This document shows positions 8,093 to 16,888 of a stretch of DNA of 64,000 nucleotides, one piece after another. The stretch comes from Emticicia sp. C21 (GTDB taxonomy: Bacteria > Bacteroidota > Bacteroidia > Cytophagales > Spirosomataceae), in assembly GCF_003418935.1 (NCBI RefSeq), contig NZ_QVMT01000001.1, forward strand, positions 310,001 to 374,000, written 5' to 3'. Numbering within the stretch: position 1 is the stretch's first letter; each line of letters opens with the position of its first letter. Made by a program: the position numbers and the translations under genes. The notes below the pieces were generated by a model. It was not told where the DNA came from. It was given only the letters and a program-made list of their open reading frames with translations, and ran no database searches.

Positions 8093-9862
8093 TTATAACT
8101 CAATCAGAGTTTCTGAATCACATTGATAGATAAATTGAACGTTTTCTGCCAATTCAGCTTCTGAAAGCTTCTTCATTTGTGTATCAAAGCTTCCCGCATA
8201 CTTCTTGGTAATGCTTTTAGCTTTCTCTATTATCTCAATAATAAACGGGTGTTTTGGTTTACCAATCGCTTGTCCAAAATCCTGAATATCAGCCTTAAAC
8301 ATCAAGTTAACAGGAATCCTATACATCTGTCCGTTACGAGCAGCACATACAGGTACTGGTTCATAAACAGGTGAAGACGAATACTCTCCCATTTTCTTTT
8401 GCGCTATTTTGTATTGGTCGTCAGACTCACCAAACACAACGGCTACTTTCTTACGAGTACTATTAGTACGTTCATTAATCATCCCATCCAGTCTTTCTAA
8501 AAGTTGACGGAATTGCACGGTATTTTTACCACTTCTGATACGCTCGCGGATAGACTGACGAATAAAATAAGTAATCGATTGGGTGACTGTCAATCCTATC
8601 TCAGCCATTTGTTTAAATATCAAAGACGATGGCGACATACCGGGAATGGTATTTGGATCGTGTAATAATACCCTGCTATCAGGCGTAAGGAAACCGTCAA
8701 TGCGAGTTACCACACAAAAGCCCAGTGTAGTGAAAGTCTTCAATAAGCTTTCATGTATTTTATGCAGATTCTCAAGACTGGTATCAACCGGAATCCGCTT
8801 TTTGGTCACGTTTGATTTGTATTTAGACTTAAAGTCGAAAGTTTGTATCTCTCCGTAAATTTCGGTCGGTGGTAAGGCTATGGCTTTACCATCATCCTGC
8901 TGAATAACCCCGCATGAAAACTCCTGCCCCACTACAAATTCTTCAATCATCACATAGTCTTCTGCATGAGCAGATACGACTGTTACGGTTTCAGAAGTAA
9001 ATAAAACAGCGTCCAGTTCCTCCATTAAGTCGGCAGGGTGAGCTAGTATTTTACCATTCACCATCACTGGAAAACCAATACCCTCATCCAAATTCGAAGT
9101 CTTCTCCATCATGTGGCGTTTCTGGCGCTCGGTCATTTTCTCCCATTCACTTTTCTTGAAAGTTACTTCAAAAAAGCATTGGTTGACCGCCCGTGTAAAC
9201 TCCTCTAAACTTCTTTTTCTGACGATAGCTACCCCAATAGAAGAACCCTGATGTGGTGCTTTTACGACAAATGGGAAGCCTATATTATTAATCAAATCTG
9301 TAAACAATTTTGAGCGGTCGGCCACTGTCCATTCTTCACGGGTAAAAGTCACTGACTTTTTCTTCTGACCCGTTACTAAGGAAATCAGTTTGTTTTGCAT
9401 CGGTTTGTCAATACCTACTGCAGAACCCATCAGACCCGGGCCCATATAAGGGATACCATACCATTCTAATAAACCTTGCACACTGCCATCTTCAGCCTGT
9501 GGGCCATGCATAATAGTAAAAGCGAAATCCATAATCTGAGGAAAATCAGTTGGTTGAACCTGCTTTCCTACTTTATAAATGAGCTTGTAGAGTTGGGTTT
9601 CATTCAGCTCTCCTAAGGATTCGATATACACCCTGAACCCGCGATTGAGATTTTTTGATGGAAAAAAGTCACGAATAGATTCTTCGTAGAGCAGTTCGGG
9701 GTTAATTTGAATAAAATGCCCCAAGCTATCTACAAATATCGGAACAGGTTCAAATAAAGCCTTGTCGATGTGCTCAAAGGCTGTTTTCCCCCCTAAGTAT
9801 GATATTTCTCTCTCTCTGGCTTGTCCACCAAAGAAAATCCCGACTCTGATCTTGTTTACCAT
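8093..9862 (-). CDS. D-alanine--D-alanine ligase-like ATP-grasp protein with duplicated N-terminal motif
   Basis: 589 aa, against about 300-370 for ordinary Ddl. Residues 1-65 (VGIFFGGQAREREISYLGG) are the Ddl N-terminal domain. YGIPYMGPGLMGSAVGIDK, PFVVKAPHQGSSIGVAIV, EEFVVGQEFSCGVI and DPNTIPGMSPSSL are the substrate and ATP-grasp motifs. An insertion near residues 235-275 (MTERQKRHMMEKTSNLDEGIG region) is not in standard Ddl. From residue 473, VAVVFGESDD...YEPVPV...IQDF resembles VGIFFGG...FEPVPI...IRDF of the N-terminus, so the first subdomain appears to be partly repeated. It probably ligates D-Ala or a related D-amino acid, but the substrate is not proven by sequence. Confidence 0.8.
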   Translation of the reverse strand: MVNKIRVGIFFGGQAREREISYLGGKTAFEHIDKALFEPVPIFVDSLGHFIQINPELLYEESIRDFFPSKNLNRGFRVYIESLGELNETQLYKLIYKVGKQVQPTDFPQIMDFAFTIMHGPQAEDGSVQGLLEWYGIPYMGPGLMGSAVGIDKPMQNKLISLVTGQKKKSVTFTREEWTVADRSKLFTDLINNIGFPFVVKAPHQGSSIGVAIVRKRSLEEFTRAVNQCFFEVTFKKSEWEKMTERQKRHMMEKTSNLDEGIGFPVMVNGKILAHPADLMEELDAVLFTSETVTVVSAHAEDYVMIEEFVVGQEFSCGVIQQDDGKAIALPPTEIYGEIQTFDFKSKYKSNVTKKRIPVDTSLENLHKIHESLLKTFTTLGFCVVTRIDGFLTPDSRVLLHDPNTIPGMSPSSLIFKQMAEIGLTVTQSITYFIRQSIRERIRSGKNTVQFRQLLERLDGMINERTNSTRKKVAVVFGESDDQYKIAQKKMGEYSSSPVYEPVPVCAARNGQMYRIPVNLMFKADIQDFGQAIGKPKHPFIIEIIEKAKSITKKYAGSFDTQMKKLSEAELAENVQFIYQCDSETLIEL

Positions 9863-9933
9863 TATGTAAGATAGCTGATAGTTTATTGTGCGTAGTATGC
9901 GAAAACTAATTTGCGTGCAAGATAAATAAAAAA

Positions 9934-9955
9934 GCCACTTGTAGATACAAGTGGC
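9934..9955 (-). terminator. Terminator of the NifU-like gene
   Basis: GCCACTTGTA (9934-9943) and TACAAGTGGC (9946-9955) form a 10-bp perfect stem. On the minus strand it is followed by TTTTTTATTT, so it ends the NifU-like transcript and separates it from the ligase-like gene. Confidence 0.8.
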
Positions 9956-9991
9956 ACTATATTTTTAGCTATTTGTCAATTCTTACACCTA

Positions 9992-10240
9992 TTAAAAAGC
10001 AGGTGTCAGGTTCAATGCTTCTACTTTGCGTATTTCGGGTACAGCCTTTAAAATGGCTTCTTCTAAACCTGCCTTAAAAGTCATAGAAGACATAGGGCAT
10101 GAACCACAAGCACCCATCAATTCAAGTCTCACAGTATAATCATCAGTAATCTCTATCACTTTCACATTACCACCATCGGTTTGTAAATAAGGTCTTACTG
10201 TGTTTAAAGCAGTTTCTACTCTTTCTATTAAATTTTCCAT
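9992..10240 (-). CDS. NifU C-terminal-domain Fe-S carrier (NfuA-like)
   Basis: 82 aa from ATG 10240. The protein is a single NifU C-terminal domain: RPYLQTDGGNVKVIEI, then LMGACGSCPMSSMTFKAG with the CxxC pair that binds a bridging Fe-S cluster, and VPEIRKVEAL. It should carry Fe-S clusters to apo-proteins in the cytoplasm. The frame stays open to 10330, but the extra residues are hydrophobic and unlike the family, so the shorter start is used. No suf genes are adjacent. Confidence 0.9.
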   Translation of the reverse strand: MENLIERVETALNTVRPYLQTDGGNVKVIEITDDYTVRLELMGACGSCPMSSMTFKAGLEEAILKAVPEIRKVEALNLTPAF

Positions 10241-10319
10241 ATTAAAGCCAAATCCCTCCTTTAGGATTTTTTCTATATACAAAAGTAAAAAAATATTAAA
10301 AAAGTTCAAATAATTATGC

Positions 10320-10440
10320 ATCAATTCCATTGCGGAACAATTTTAAAAATCGTCCATTGAAACAACTTAGTAGTTAACAAAATTTTACTATACAAGTTTA
10401 TTTGTAACGACGATTTAAAAATGGCTCCAATGGAATTGAT
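10320..10440. repeat. 121-bp element with 33-bp imperfect inverted ends
   Basis: ATCAATTCCATTG (10320-10332) is the exact reverse complement of CAATGGAATTGAT (10428-10440). The inner parts also match: AAATCGTC (10347-10354) with GACGATTT (10409-10416). The arms flank about 55 bp of AT-rich DNA. There is no T tract or neighbouring gene end, so it is not an ordinary terminator. It resembles a small MITE-like insertion or a cruciform regulatory site between the NifU-like gene and the CocE hydrolase. Confidence 0.55.
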
Positions 10441-10533
10441 ACAAACCTGTATTCTTTACTATATTTACGAATCTGAATTAATGCCAAAACATTCATTTCA
10501 TAAATCTATTTTCCTCCAAACAATCAACAAACG

Positions 10534-12396
10534 ATGCGTAGCTTTATTCTTATCTGTTTACTCTTGTGTTCGGGCCTGACTTTTGCCCAGAATGCTGATG
10601 CCGATTATGTTCGTGACAACTATAAAAAACGAGAACTATATATAACCATGCGTGATGGTGTTCGTCTGTTTACTTCTCTCTACTTACCCAAAGATTCTAC
10701 AAAAAACTACCCGATTCTATTGCAACGTACTCCTTATTCTGTTGCTCCGTATGGCGAGGGCAAATTAAAAACACTGGTAGGACCAAGTGCTGAACTTATG
10801 CACGATGGCTACATATTTGTTTATCAGGATGTTCGCGGACGGTGGATGTCAGAGGGAGAATTTGTAGAAATGCGCCCGCATTTAGATAATAAGAGCGGCA
10901 ATACTGCTATTGACGAATCGACTGACACATATGATACGATAGATTGGCTTATAAAAAACCTTTCTTATGATTCAGGCAAAGTAGGCATGTGGGGTATTAG
11001 CTATCCGGGTTTCTATGCCTCTGCTGGTTTAATGTCGACCCACCCGGCTTTAGTGGCCTCTTCTCCACAAGCGCCAATGGCTGATTTATGGCGTGATGAT
11101 AGCTACCATAACGGTGCTTTTATGTTGCCCCATAACTTAGGTTTTTACCCTAGTTTTACTAATCGGACAGATACTAAACCAACTCAGTCTCCCGGCAAAC
11201 GGTTTGATTTTGGTACACCTGATGGCTATAAATTTTATCTGAATCTAGGCCCTATCAAAAACTCATTGAATTATACCGAAAGCCTTGGCAAAGACCCTTA
11301 CTGGCGGGCTAATCTTGAACATCCGAATTACGATGAATTCTGGAAAGCCCGCAATATCTTGAATCACCATAATGGCATTAAACATGCCGTCATGGTTGTT
11401 GGTGGCTGGTATGATGCTGAAGATTTATATGGTACTTTCAAAACCTATCAGTCAATCGAACAGAAGAATCCAGGTATCAATAATATTTTTGTAGTCGGCC
11501 CCTGGGTGCATGGAGGTTGGGCACGAGGTGATGGCGATATACTGGGCAATGTGAATTTCGGTCAAAAAACCAGTTTGTACTACAGAGAAAATATCGAACG
11601 TAAATTCTTTAATTATTACCTGAAAGGACAAGGCGATAATGTTTTTGCAGAGGCTCTGATGTATGAAACTGGTACTAATAAATGGCGTAATTTTACAGAA
11701 TGGCCTCCTAAAGTAGCTAAAGAAAGAAATCTGTATTTTGGGGCAAATGGCAAATTATCATTCAGCGAGCCAGATGAGAAAAAGAGTATGACTTCTTATG
11801 TTTCAGACCCAAGCAAACCTGTACCATCATCAGATTATATTACATCAGGCATGCCACGTGAGTATATGGTAGATGACCAACGTCATGCCAGCCGTCGTCC
11901 GGATGTATTGACTTTCCAGACTGATATTCTAGATAAAGATGTGACACTGGCAGGTAATATCTGGGCTAACCTGAAAGTAGCTATCACAGGTACCGATGCT
12001 GATTTTATTGTAAAAGTGATTGATGTATATCCTGACGATGCCAAGGATAATGCGAATACTGATAAAAAGATGAAAATGGCCGGCTATCAGCAAATGGTGA
12101 GAAGTGAGGCTATGCGCGGTAAATTCCGTAAAAGCTTTGAAACTCCTGTACCATTTAAGCCTAATAAGATAGAAGATGTCTCATTCGAATTACAGGATGT
12201 ACTGCATACATTCCAGAAAGGACACCGTATAATGGTTCAGATTCAGAGCACATTCTTCCCGATTATCGACCGTAATCCACAGAAATTTTTACCAAATATT
12301 CATTTTGCCGACTATTCGGATTTTCAGACTGCCACGCATACTATTTATCATGAAAAGAAAAATGCCAGTCACTTGAAAGTCAGGGTGCTTGAATAA
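10534..12396 (+). CDS. Secreted CocE/NonD-family alpha/beta hydrolase
   Basis: 620 aa, with a signal peptide in residues 1-18 (ending TFAQ). The catalytic domain follows the Xaa-Pro dipeptidyl-peptidase / cocaine esterase layout: MRDGVRLFTSLYLPKD at the start, the nucleophile Ser156 in WGISYPGFY, GGWYDAEDLYGTF with the likely catalytic Asp, and VVGPWVHGGWARGDG with His. The C-terminal half is the jelly-roll XPP-type domain (SFELQDVLHTFQKGHRIMVQI and the region before it). Family members are acylases, esterases or dipeptidases, and the substrate cannot be read from sequence. It acts in the periplasm or outside the cell and is followed by a 14-bp-stem terminator. Confidence 0.88.
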   Translation: MRSFILICLLLCSGLTFAQNADADYVRDNYKKRELYITMRDGVRLFTSLYLPKDSTKNYPILLQRTPYSVAPYGEGKLKTLVGPSAELMHDGYIFVYQDVRGRWMSEGEFVEMRPHLDNKSGNTAIDESTDTYDTIDWLIKNLSYDSGKVGMWGISYPGFYASAGLMSTHPALVASSPQAPMADLWRDDSYHNGAFMLPHNLGFYPSFTNRTDTKPTQSPGKRFDFGTPDGYKFYLNLGPIKNSLNYTESLGKDPYWRANLEHPNYDEFWKARNILNHHNGIKHAVMVVGGWYDAEDLYGTFKTYQSIEQKNPGINNIFVVGPWVHGGWARGDGDILGNVNFGQKTSLYYRENIERKFFNYYLKGQGDNVFAEALMYETGTNKWRNFTEWPPKVAKERNLYFGANGKLSFSEPDEKKSMTSYVSDPSKPVPSSDYITSGMPREYMVDDQRHASRRPDVLTFQTDILDKDVTLAGNIWANLKVAITGTDADFIVKVIDVYPDDAKDNANTDKKMKMAGYQQMVRSEAMRGKFRKSFETPVPFKPNKIEDVSFELQDVLHTFQKGHRIMVQIQSTFFPIIDRNPQKFLPNIHFADYSDFQTATHTIYHEKKNASHLKVRVLE

Positions 12397-12410
12397 AAAC
12401 CTATTAAAAC

Positions 12411-12448
12411 AAAACCCCTCTATTAGCCAAAGCCAATAGAGGGGTTTT
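12411..12448. terminator. Bidirectional terminator between CocE hydrolase and cytochrome c
   Basis: AAAACCCCTCTATT (12411-12424) and AATAGAGGGGTTTT (12435-12448) form a perfect 14-bp stem with A/T ends, between convergent genes. Confidence 0.85.
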
Positions 12449-12481
12449 ATTTTATATAACTGTCGTTGAATTAACCAAAGA

Positions 12482-12802
12482 TTACTTCAATGTAGTAATC
12501 CATTTTGCAATTTTCAATGCCTCGTCTTTTGGAACTTGTGTCATTGGAGCCATTGGAGGATAACCTTCCCAGTTAGCCGGATTTGGTTTATAAATCAATT
12601 CAACTATTTGTTCTGGTTTATATCTTTTCTTCTTCATTACCTCCTTGTAAGCAGGCCCTACTAAACGAGTATCTACTTTATGGCAAGCCAAACAGGTATT
12701 TTTTTGCAATAACTTTTCTACGTCAGGAGGGATTTTGGTTTGGGCTTTCGATACCGAAGCTATTCCAAGTACAACGGCAACGGTCAAGAATGTTTTTTTC
12801 AT
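12482..12802 (-). CDS. Small periplasmic c-type cytochrome
   Basis: 106 aa with signal peptide (residues 1-20, ending SVSKAQ). There is one haem site, CLACH, near residue 37, followed by VDTRLVGPAYKEV as in class I c551/c552-type cytochromes. The axial Met is probably in YPPMAPM near residue 85. It is an electron carrier in the periplasm. It stands alone, and its redox partner is not in the window. The 265 bp upstream is AT-rich with no further feature seen. Confidence 0.88.
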   Translation of the reverse strand: MKKTFLTVAVVLGIASVSKAQTKIPPDVEKLLQKNTCLACHKVDTRLVGPAYKEVMKKKRYKPEQIVELIYKPNPANWEGYPPMAPMTQVPKDEALKIAKWITTLK

Positions 12803-13067
12803 TGTTTACTTATAAAGATTAAAAATAATACTTAAGTCGAGGAGGAAAATCTTCCGCTAAATACGTAAACAAAACGTTAGAATGAAAATATTTGTTAAAT
12901 TTTTAATACATTATTTTGTTAATGAAAAGTTAAATGAGTTTTACTCCTGACCTAAAGCATTTTTTCCAAACATTACTAAGGTTTGTTTGCTTGAAAGTTT
13001 AATAATTTTCTTTTACTTTCGTTTAATTACAAGCGAATATCCGCTATTGCAAAAGTATTTAAATTGT

Positions 13068-15164
13068 ATGAACGTATTAACCACCCTAAAAACTATAAAA
13101 AGATTCCTGTTTCTTCGAAAAAAGCTGGCAGGTTTTGGGGTTATCTTCTTGCTGTTTTTTAACTCTTTTAATACATCTGCCCAATTGATACAGTGGGCCA
13201 ATAAAGTCATTGGGTTTTCTTCTGAACGTACTGACCCGACCAATCAGGGACTTGAATTCAGAGCTGTTCAGGTTTTAGGGAGTCCTAGTAAGCTACCTCA
13301 AACTGGTGACTCTAAAGCCGCCTGGTCTCCGGCAGGAGCCGATACTAATGGCGACGAGTGGATAAAAGTAGGGTTCGAAAAACCTATGAAAATCAAACAG
13401 GTCTCTATCGGTGAAAACCATAATCCGGGCGCTATTATCAGGGTATTTGCCTATGATTCAACCGATACCGAACATTTGATACACGAAAACGTAAATGATG
13501 TACCCAAAATACCAGGCCGTATGTGGAACATTGTTATTCCGCAAACTGCTTATTCAGTACATGCTATTAAGATAGTTCTTTCACCCTCACGGGTACCGGG
13601 CTATAATCAGATTGATGCCATCGGTATGTCAGCGTTGTCTACGCCTTACGAAACCAAAATCAATCTGTCTAAAAATATGCCTAAAGAGATTATTAAAGAG
13701 AATTTAGGAAAGGGGGTTAACTCTAAAGAGCGGGAAGTAGCCCCAATCATTACTCCTGATGGCAAAACGTTATTTTTTACAAGACAGGGGCATAATGGCA
13801 ATATGGGCAGAGAAAAAAAGCAGGATGTCTGGATTTCAAAAATGCAGTCAGATGGCACATGGGGTGAAGCAGAGAATGTACAAACCCCTATCAACACCGA
13901 AGAACACAATGCGGTAAGTACGATTTCGGCCGATGGTAAAACGGTTTTTCTATTAAATACTTATCAACCAGATGGTTCACATCGCCCGGGTCTTTCTAAA
14001 TCCAAAAAGACGCGCACAGGTTGGGAATTTCCGAAAGAAGTAAAGATTACAGATTATTATAATAATGCTTCTTATACCGAATTTTCGCTGGCACCAAACA
14101 ATAAGGTAATGATTATTGCTTGTAAACGAAATGATACCCGGGGAGGTAAGGATTTATATGTATCGTTTTTGAATGAAAATGGCACATGGTCGAAACCCGT
14201 AAATATGGGTAGTAACATTAATACAGTAGAAGATGAGGGAGGCCCTTTTGTAGCCGCTGATTCAAAAACGATTTACTTTTCAACGGCTGGATTTCCGGGA
14301 TATGGGGATAATGATATTTTTCTGAGTCGCCGCTTAGATAGTACATGGACCAAGTGGAGTGAACCTGAAAACTTAGGGTCATTGATTAATACAGCTAAAT
14401 GGGATGGTTATTTTACTATTCCTGCCTCTGGTGAATACGCGTATCTGAGCTCAGAAGAAAGGTCGATGGGTGCAGAAGATATTTTCAGAATCAAACTTTT
14501 TCCATCAATTAAACCAGACCCTGTAGCTATTATTTCAGGAACAGTCATTAATGCGCTTGATAAAAAACCGATTGCAGCGGATGTATTGCTGGAAGCTTTG
14601 AATGATACGACAAATAAAGATAAGAAAGATAAAATTGTATCAGAGTTTGATCCGGAGACAGGCGAATACAAATTTGTTGTACCTTTGAAGAAAAATTACA
14701 GTTTGAGTGCTTCTAAAAAAGGTTTTATAGCTGTAAGTGACAATATTGATTTAACTAAAGACAGTCGTTTCAGAGAAATCAGACGGAATATCAGCCTGAT
14801 CCCAGTCAAAGAAGGGCAGACGATTATACTGAATAATCTCTTCTTTAACCAGAGTAAATATGATATTTTACCACCCTCTTACCCAGAGCTGAACAGAATC
14901 ATCGAACTGATGAAGGAATACCCAACAATGGAAGTAATGATTGAAGGGCATACTGACGGTGCAGACGATAACCTGATGCTGAACGTAAAGCTCTCTCAGG
15001 AAAGAGCTAATGAGGTAAAGAAATATCTGGTGGAAAAGGGAGGTATAAATGGTAGTCATATACAGACCAAGGGTTGGGGGCCATCAAGACCTATTGCCAG
15101 CAATGCTACTGAGGAAACGAGAAAGAAAAATCGTAGAGTCGAATTTTCGATTTTGAAATTGTAA
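13068..15164 (+). CDS. OmpA-family protein with PD40 propeller
   Basis: 698 aa from ATG 13068; the frame is open from 12987 but the extension adds nothing recognisable. A long-n-region signal peptide ends near SFNTSAQ. Residues about 45-190 look like a discoidin-type beta-sandwich, then about 215-480 carry PD40/WD40-like blades (ITPDGKTLFFTR, ISADGKTVFLLN, AADSKTIYFSTAG). Residues about 500-595 resemble a carboxypeptidase-regulatory domain, and the last 95 residues are OmpA-like (VMIEGHTDGADDNLML, LSQERANEVKKYL, RKKNRRVEF). It should sit in the outer membrane or periplasm, bound to peptidoglycan. The next gene starts 3 bp after its stop, so the two are probably translated together. Confidence 0.85.
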   Translation: MNVLTTLKTIKRFLFLRKKLAGFGVIFLLFFNSFNTSAQLIQWANKVIGFSSERTDPTNQGLEFRAVQVLGSPSKLPQTGDSKAAWSPAGADTNGDEWIKVGFEKPMKIKQVSIGENHNPGAIIRVFAYDSTDTEHLIHENVNDVPKIPGRMWNIVIPQTAYSVHAIKIVLSPSRVPGYNQIDAIGMSALSTPYETKINLSKNMPKEIIKENLGKGVNSKEREVAPIITPDGKTLFFTRQGHNGNMGREKKQDVWISKMQSDGTWGEAENVQTPINTEEHNAVSTISADGKTVFLLNTYQPDGSHRPGLSKSKKTRTGWEFPKEVKITDYYNNASYTEFSLAPNNKVMIIACKRNDTRGGKDLYVSFLNENGTWSKPVNMGSNINTVEDEGGPFVAADSKTIYFSTAGFPGYGDNDIFLSRRLDSTWTKWSEPENLGSLINTAKWDGYFTIPASGEYAYLSSEERSMGAEDIFRIKLFPSIKPDPVAIISGTVINALDKKPIAADVLLEALNDTTNKDKKDKIVSEFDPETGEYKFVVPLKKNYSLSASKKGFIAVSDNIDLTKDSRFREIRRNISLIPVKEGQTIILNNLFFNQSKYDILPPSYPELNRIIELMKEYPTMEVMIEGHTDGADDNLMLNVKLSQERANEVKKYLVEKGGINGSHIQTKGWGPSRPIASNATEETRKKNRRVEFSILKL

Positions 15165-15167
15165 TCA

Positions 15168-16865
15168 ATGCTACTAAGAAATTTATTGGTTCGCAGAGCG
15201 TTCACGTTTTGCCTGATACTGATTCCGCTTGCGCTTTTTGGATATATTTTTCAGAAATATGCTATTAACATTCCTCATTGGGACGATTTAGCTGTTAGAA
15301 ACTCATTAGCTGATTTTCTGACAACAGACTCTTTCTTCAACAAAATCAGCATTCTTTTTGCTCAGCATAACGAACATCGCATTTTTCTTACTCGTCTACT
15401 CGCTCTTTTCATCTATTCAATAAAAGGTACTTTAGATTTAAAAGCGCTAATGTTGTTAGGAAATTTAAGCCTGGTGGGTATCTTATTTATTTTCTATCGG
15501 TTCAGTCTCCGCAATAATCTGGAGTTATTGGCTTTAGTCCCTTTAGGTTATTTAATTTTCAATACTGGGTTATATGAAAATGTGTTCTGGGGGATGGCTT
15601 CTGTGCAGAATTTCTGGGTAATTTTGCTAGCCTTTGCCACTCTATATTTTCTTATTTTTTCATTTGGGAAACCTGCTAAAACCTACTTTTACCTGGCTAT
15701 TGCTTTTAGTTTCTTAGGTGTTTTTACAAGTAGCAATGGCATCCTGATTCCAATAATTGGATTAAGTATTTTGCTATTTCAGAAGCGCTATCGTGAACTT
15801 ACCATTTGGGGCATAACATCAGCATTATTTTTATTCATCTATTTTTTCCAATACCAAACATCACCTGATAAAGCGGCTAAAGTCGACTTTTCCTCACCCG
15901 ATCTCCTTTTAAAAGGGATATTGGCAGTAATTGGCAATGCCGTTGATGTTTCATTTATAGCTCCTAATAAGCACCTTGACCTATCAATGGCTACTGGTAT
16001 TATTATGCTTATAATTATTGCTTTATTCAGTTTTCAGGTATTATTCAGAAAATACGACATCAACCAACGAAACAATGACTTATTCCTCCTAAGCTGTCTG
16101 GTGTTTTTAGGAATAACCTGTGTCGGCATTGTCATTGGTCGCATTTCTTATGGTATTGAGGTTTTACTGACAAGTAAATACAAAATCAATTCGGTGTTGA
16201 TACTCAGTATTTGCTATCTGATTATTCTTAACTCAGTAATCAACGAAAGAAAGCAGAGGACTATTACAGTAGCTATTATATTGAGCATTTGCTTCAACCT
16301 CTATACTTATCTGGCTGAATTTCAGCATGTGAGTCATTTAAGACATGAACGCATTACTGACCAGTTTAAAATACAGCACAGTGATAAAGAAATGCCAACA
16401 AGTGGTATATATGCCCAATTGCAACAACCTGCCTCGGCTTTTTATGATGCCTTGATGCCTACATTATTAAAATCGGAAGATTCAGTAAAAACAAAAATTA
16501 ATATTGTTGAGAATCAGGTAGGGTTTATATTAACTGATAAACAGGCTGGGAAGCTTGATATAAGTTTGGCTGATGCTGGACAATACATAGCCTTACGTTC
16601 TGCTCAGAATATCTATTTGTTTCCATCCAGAACCATTACTGCCAGCACCATTCCATTAAAAGATTATATTAATATCGGATTTCTTTTCAGAAATCAACTG
16701 AACCTCGGTAGCTTTGTGTGTGATTTTACTAAATTTTATATTCAATCGGGCGCATATCAGATAGGCATTATTCGTATAGAAAATGAGAGACCTATTGTTA
16801 CGTGGACAAATCAATCAATCAATATTCAAGCAGTACAGAAAGAAAAACCTAAGCAAAACTGGTAA
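15168..16865 (+). CDS. Polytopic membrane protein, GT-C-like
   Basis: 565 aa with about ten or eleven predicted membrane helices in the first 400 residues and a soluble C-terminal part of about 150 residues. The first outside loop contains HWDDLAVRNSLADF and AQHNEHRIFLTRL. An acidic residue just after helix 1 is typical of GT-C lipid-linked sugar transferases, but no sequence motif is decisive. It is tightly coupled to the OmpA/PD40 gene upstream and followed 23 bp later by an acyltransferase, which would fit surface-glycan building or modification. The function is inferred. Confidence 0.55.
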   Translation: MLLRNLLVRRAFTFCLILIPLALFGYIFQKYAINIPHWDDLAVRNSLADFLTTDSFFNKISILFAQHNEHRIFLTRLLALFIYSIKGTLDLKALMLLGNLSLVGILFIFYRFSLRNNLELLALVPLGYLIFNTGLYENVFWGMASVQNFWVILLAFATLYFLIFSFGKPAKTYFYLAIAFSFLGVFTSSNGILIPIIGLSILLFQKRYRELTIWGITSALFLFIYFFQYQTSPDKAAKVDFSSPDLLLKGILAVIGNAVDVSFIAPNKHLDLSMATGIIMLIIIALFSFQVLFRKYDINQRNNDLFLLSCLVFLGITCVGIVIGRISYGIEVLLTSKYKINSVLILSICYLIILNSVINERKQRTITVAIILSICFNLYTYLAEFQHVSHLRHERITDQFKIQHSDKEMPTSGIYAQLQQPASAFYDALMPTLLKSEDSVKTKINIVENQVGFILTDKQAGKLDISLADAGQYIALRSAQNIYLFPSRTITASTIPLKDYINIGFLFRNQLNLGSFVCDFTKFYIQSGAYQIGIIRIENERPIVTWTNQSINIQAVQKEKPKQNW

Positions 16866-16888
16866 ATTTCTGTAGAATTATAATCCTG

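Noticed and set aside
10241-10330. Longer start for the NifU-like protein
   Set aside because: The extra 30 residues are hydrophobic and do not match the family, while MENLIERVETALNTVRPYL is the natural start.
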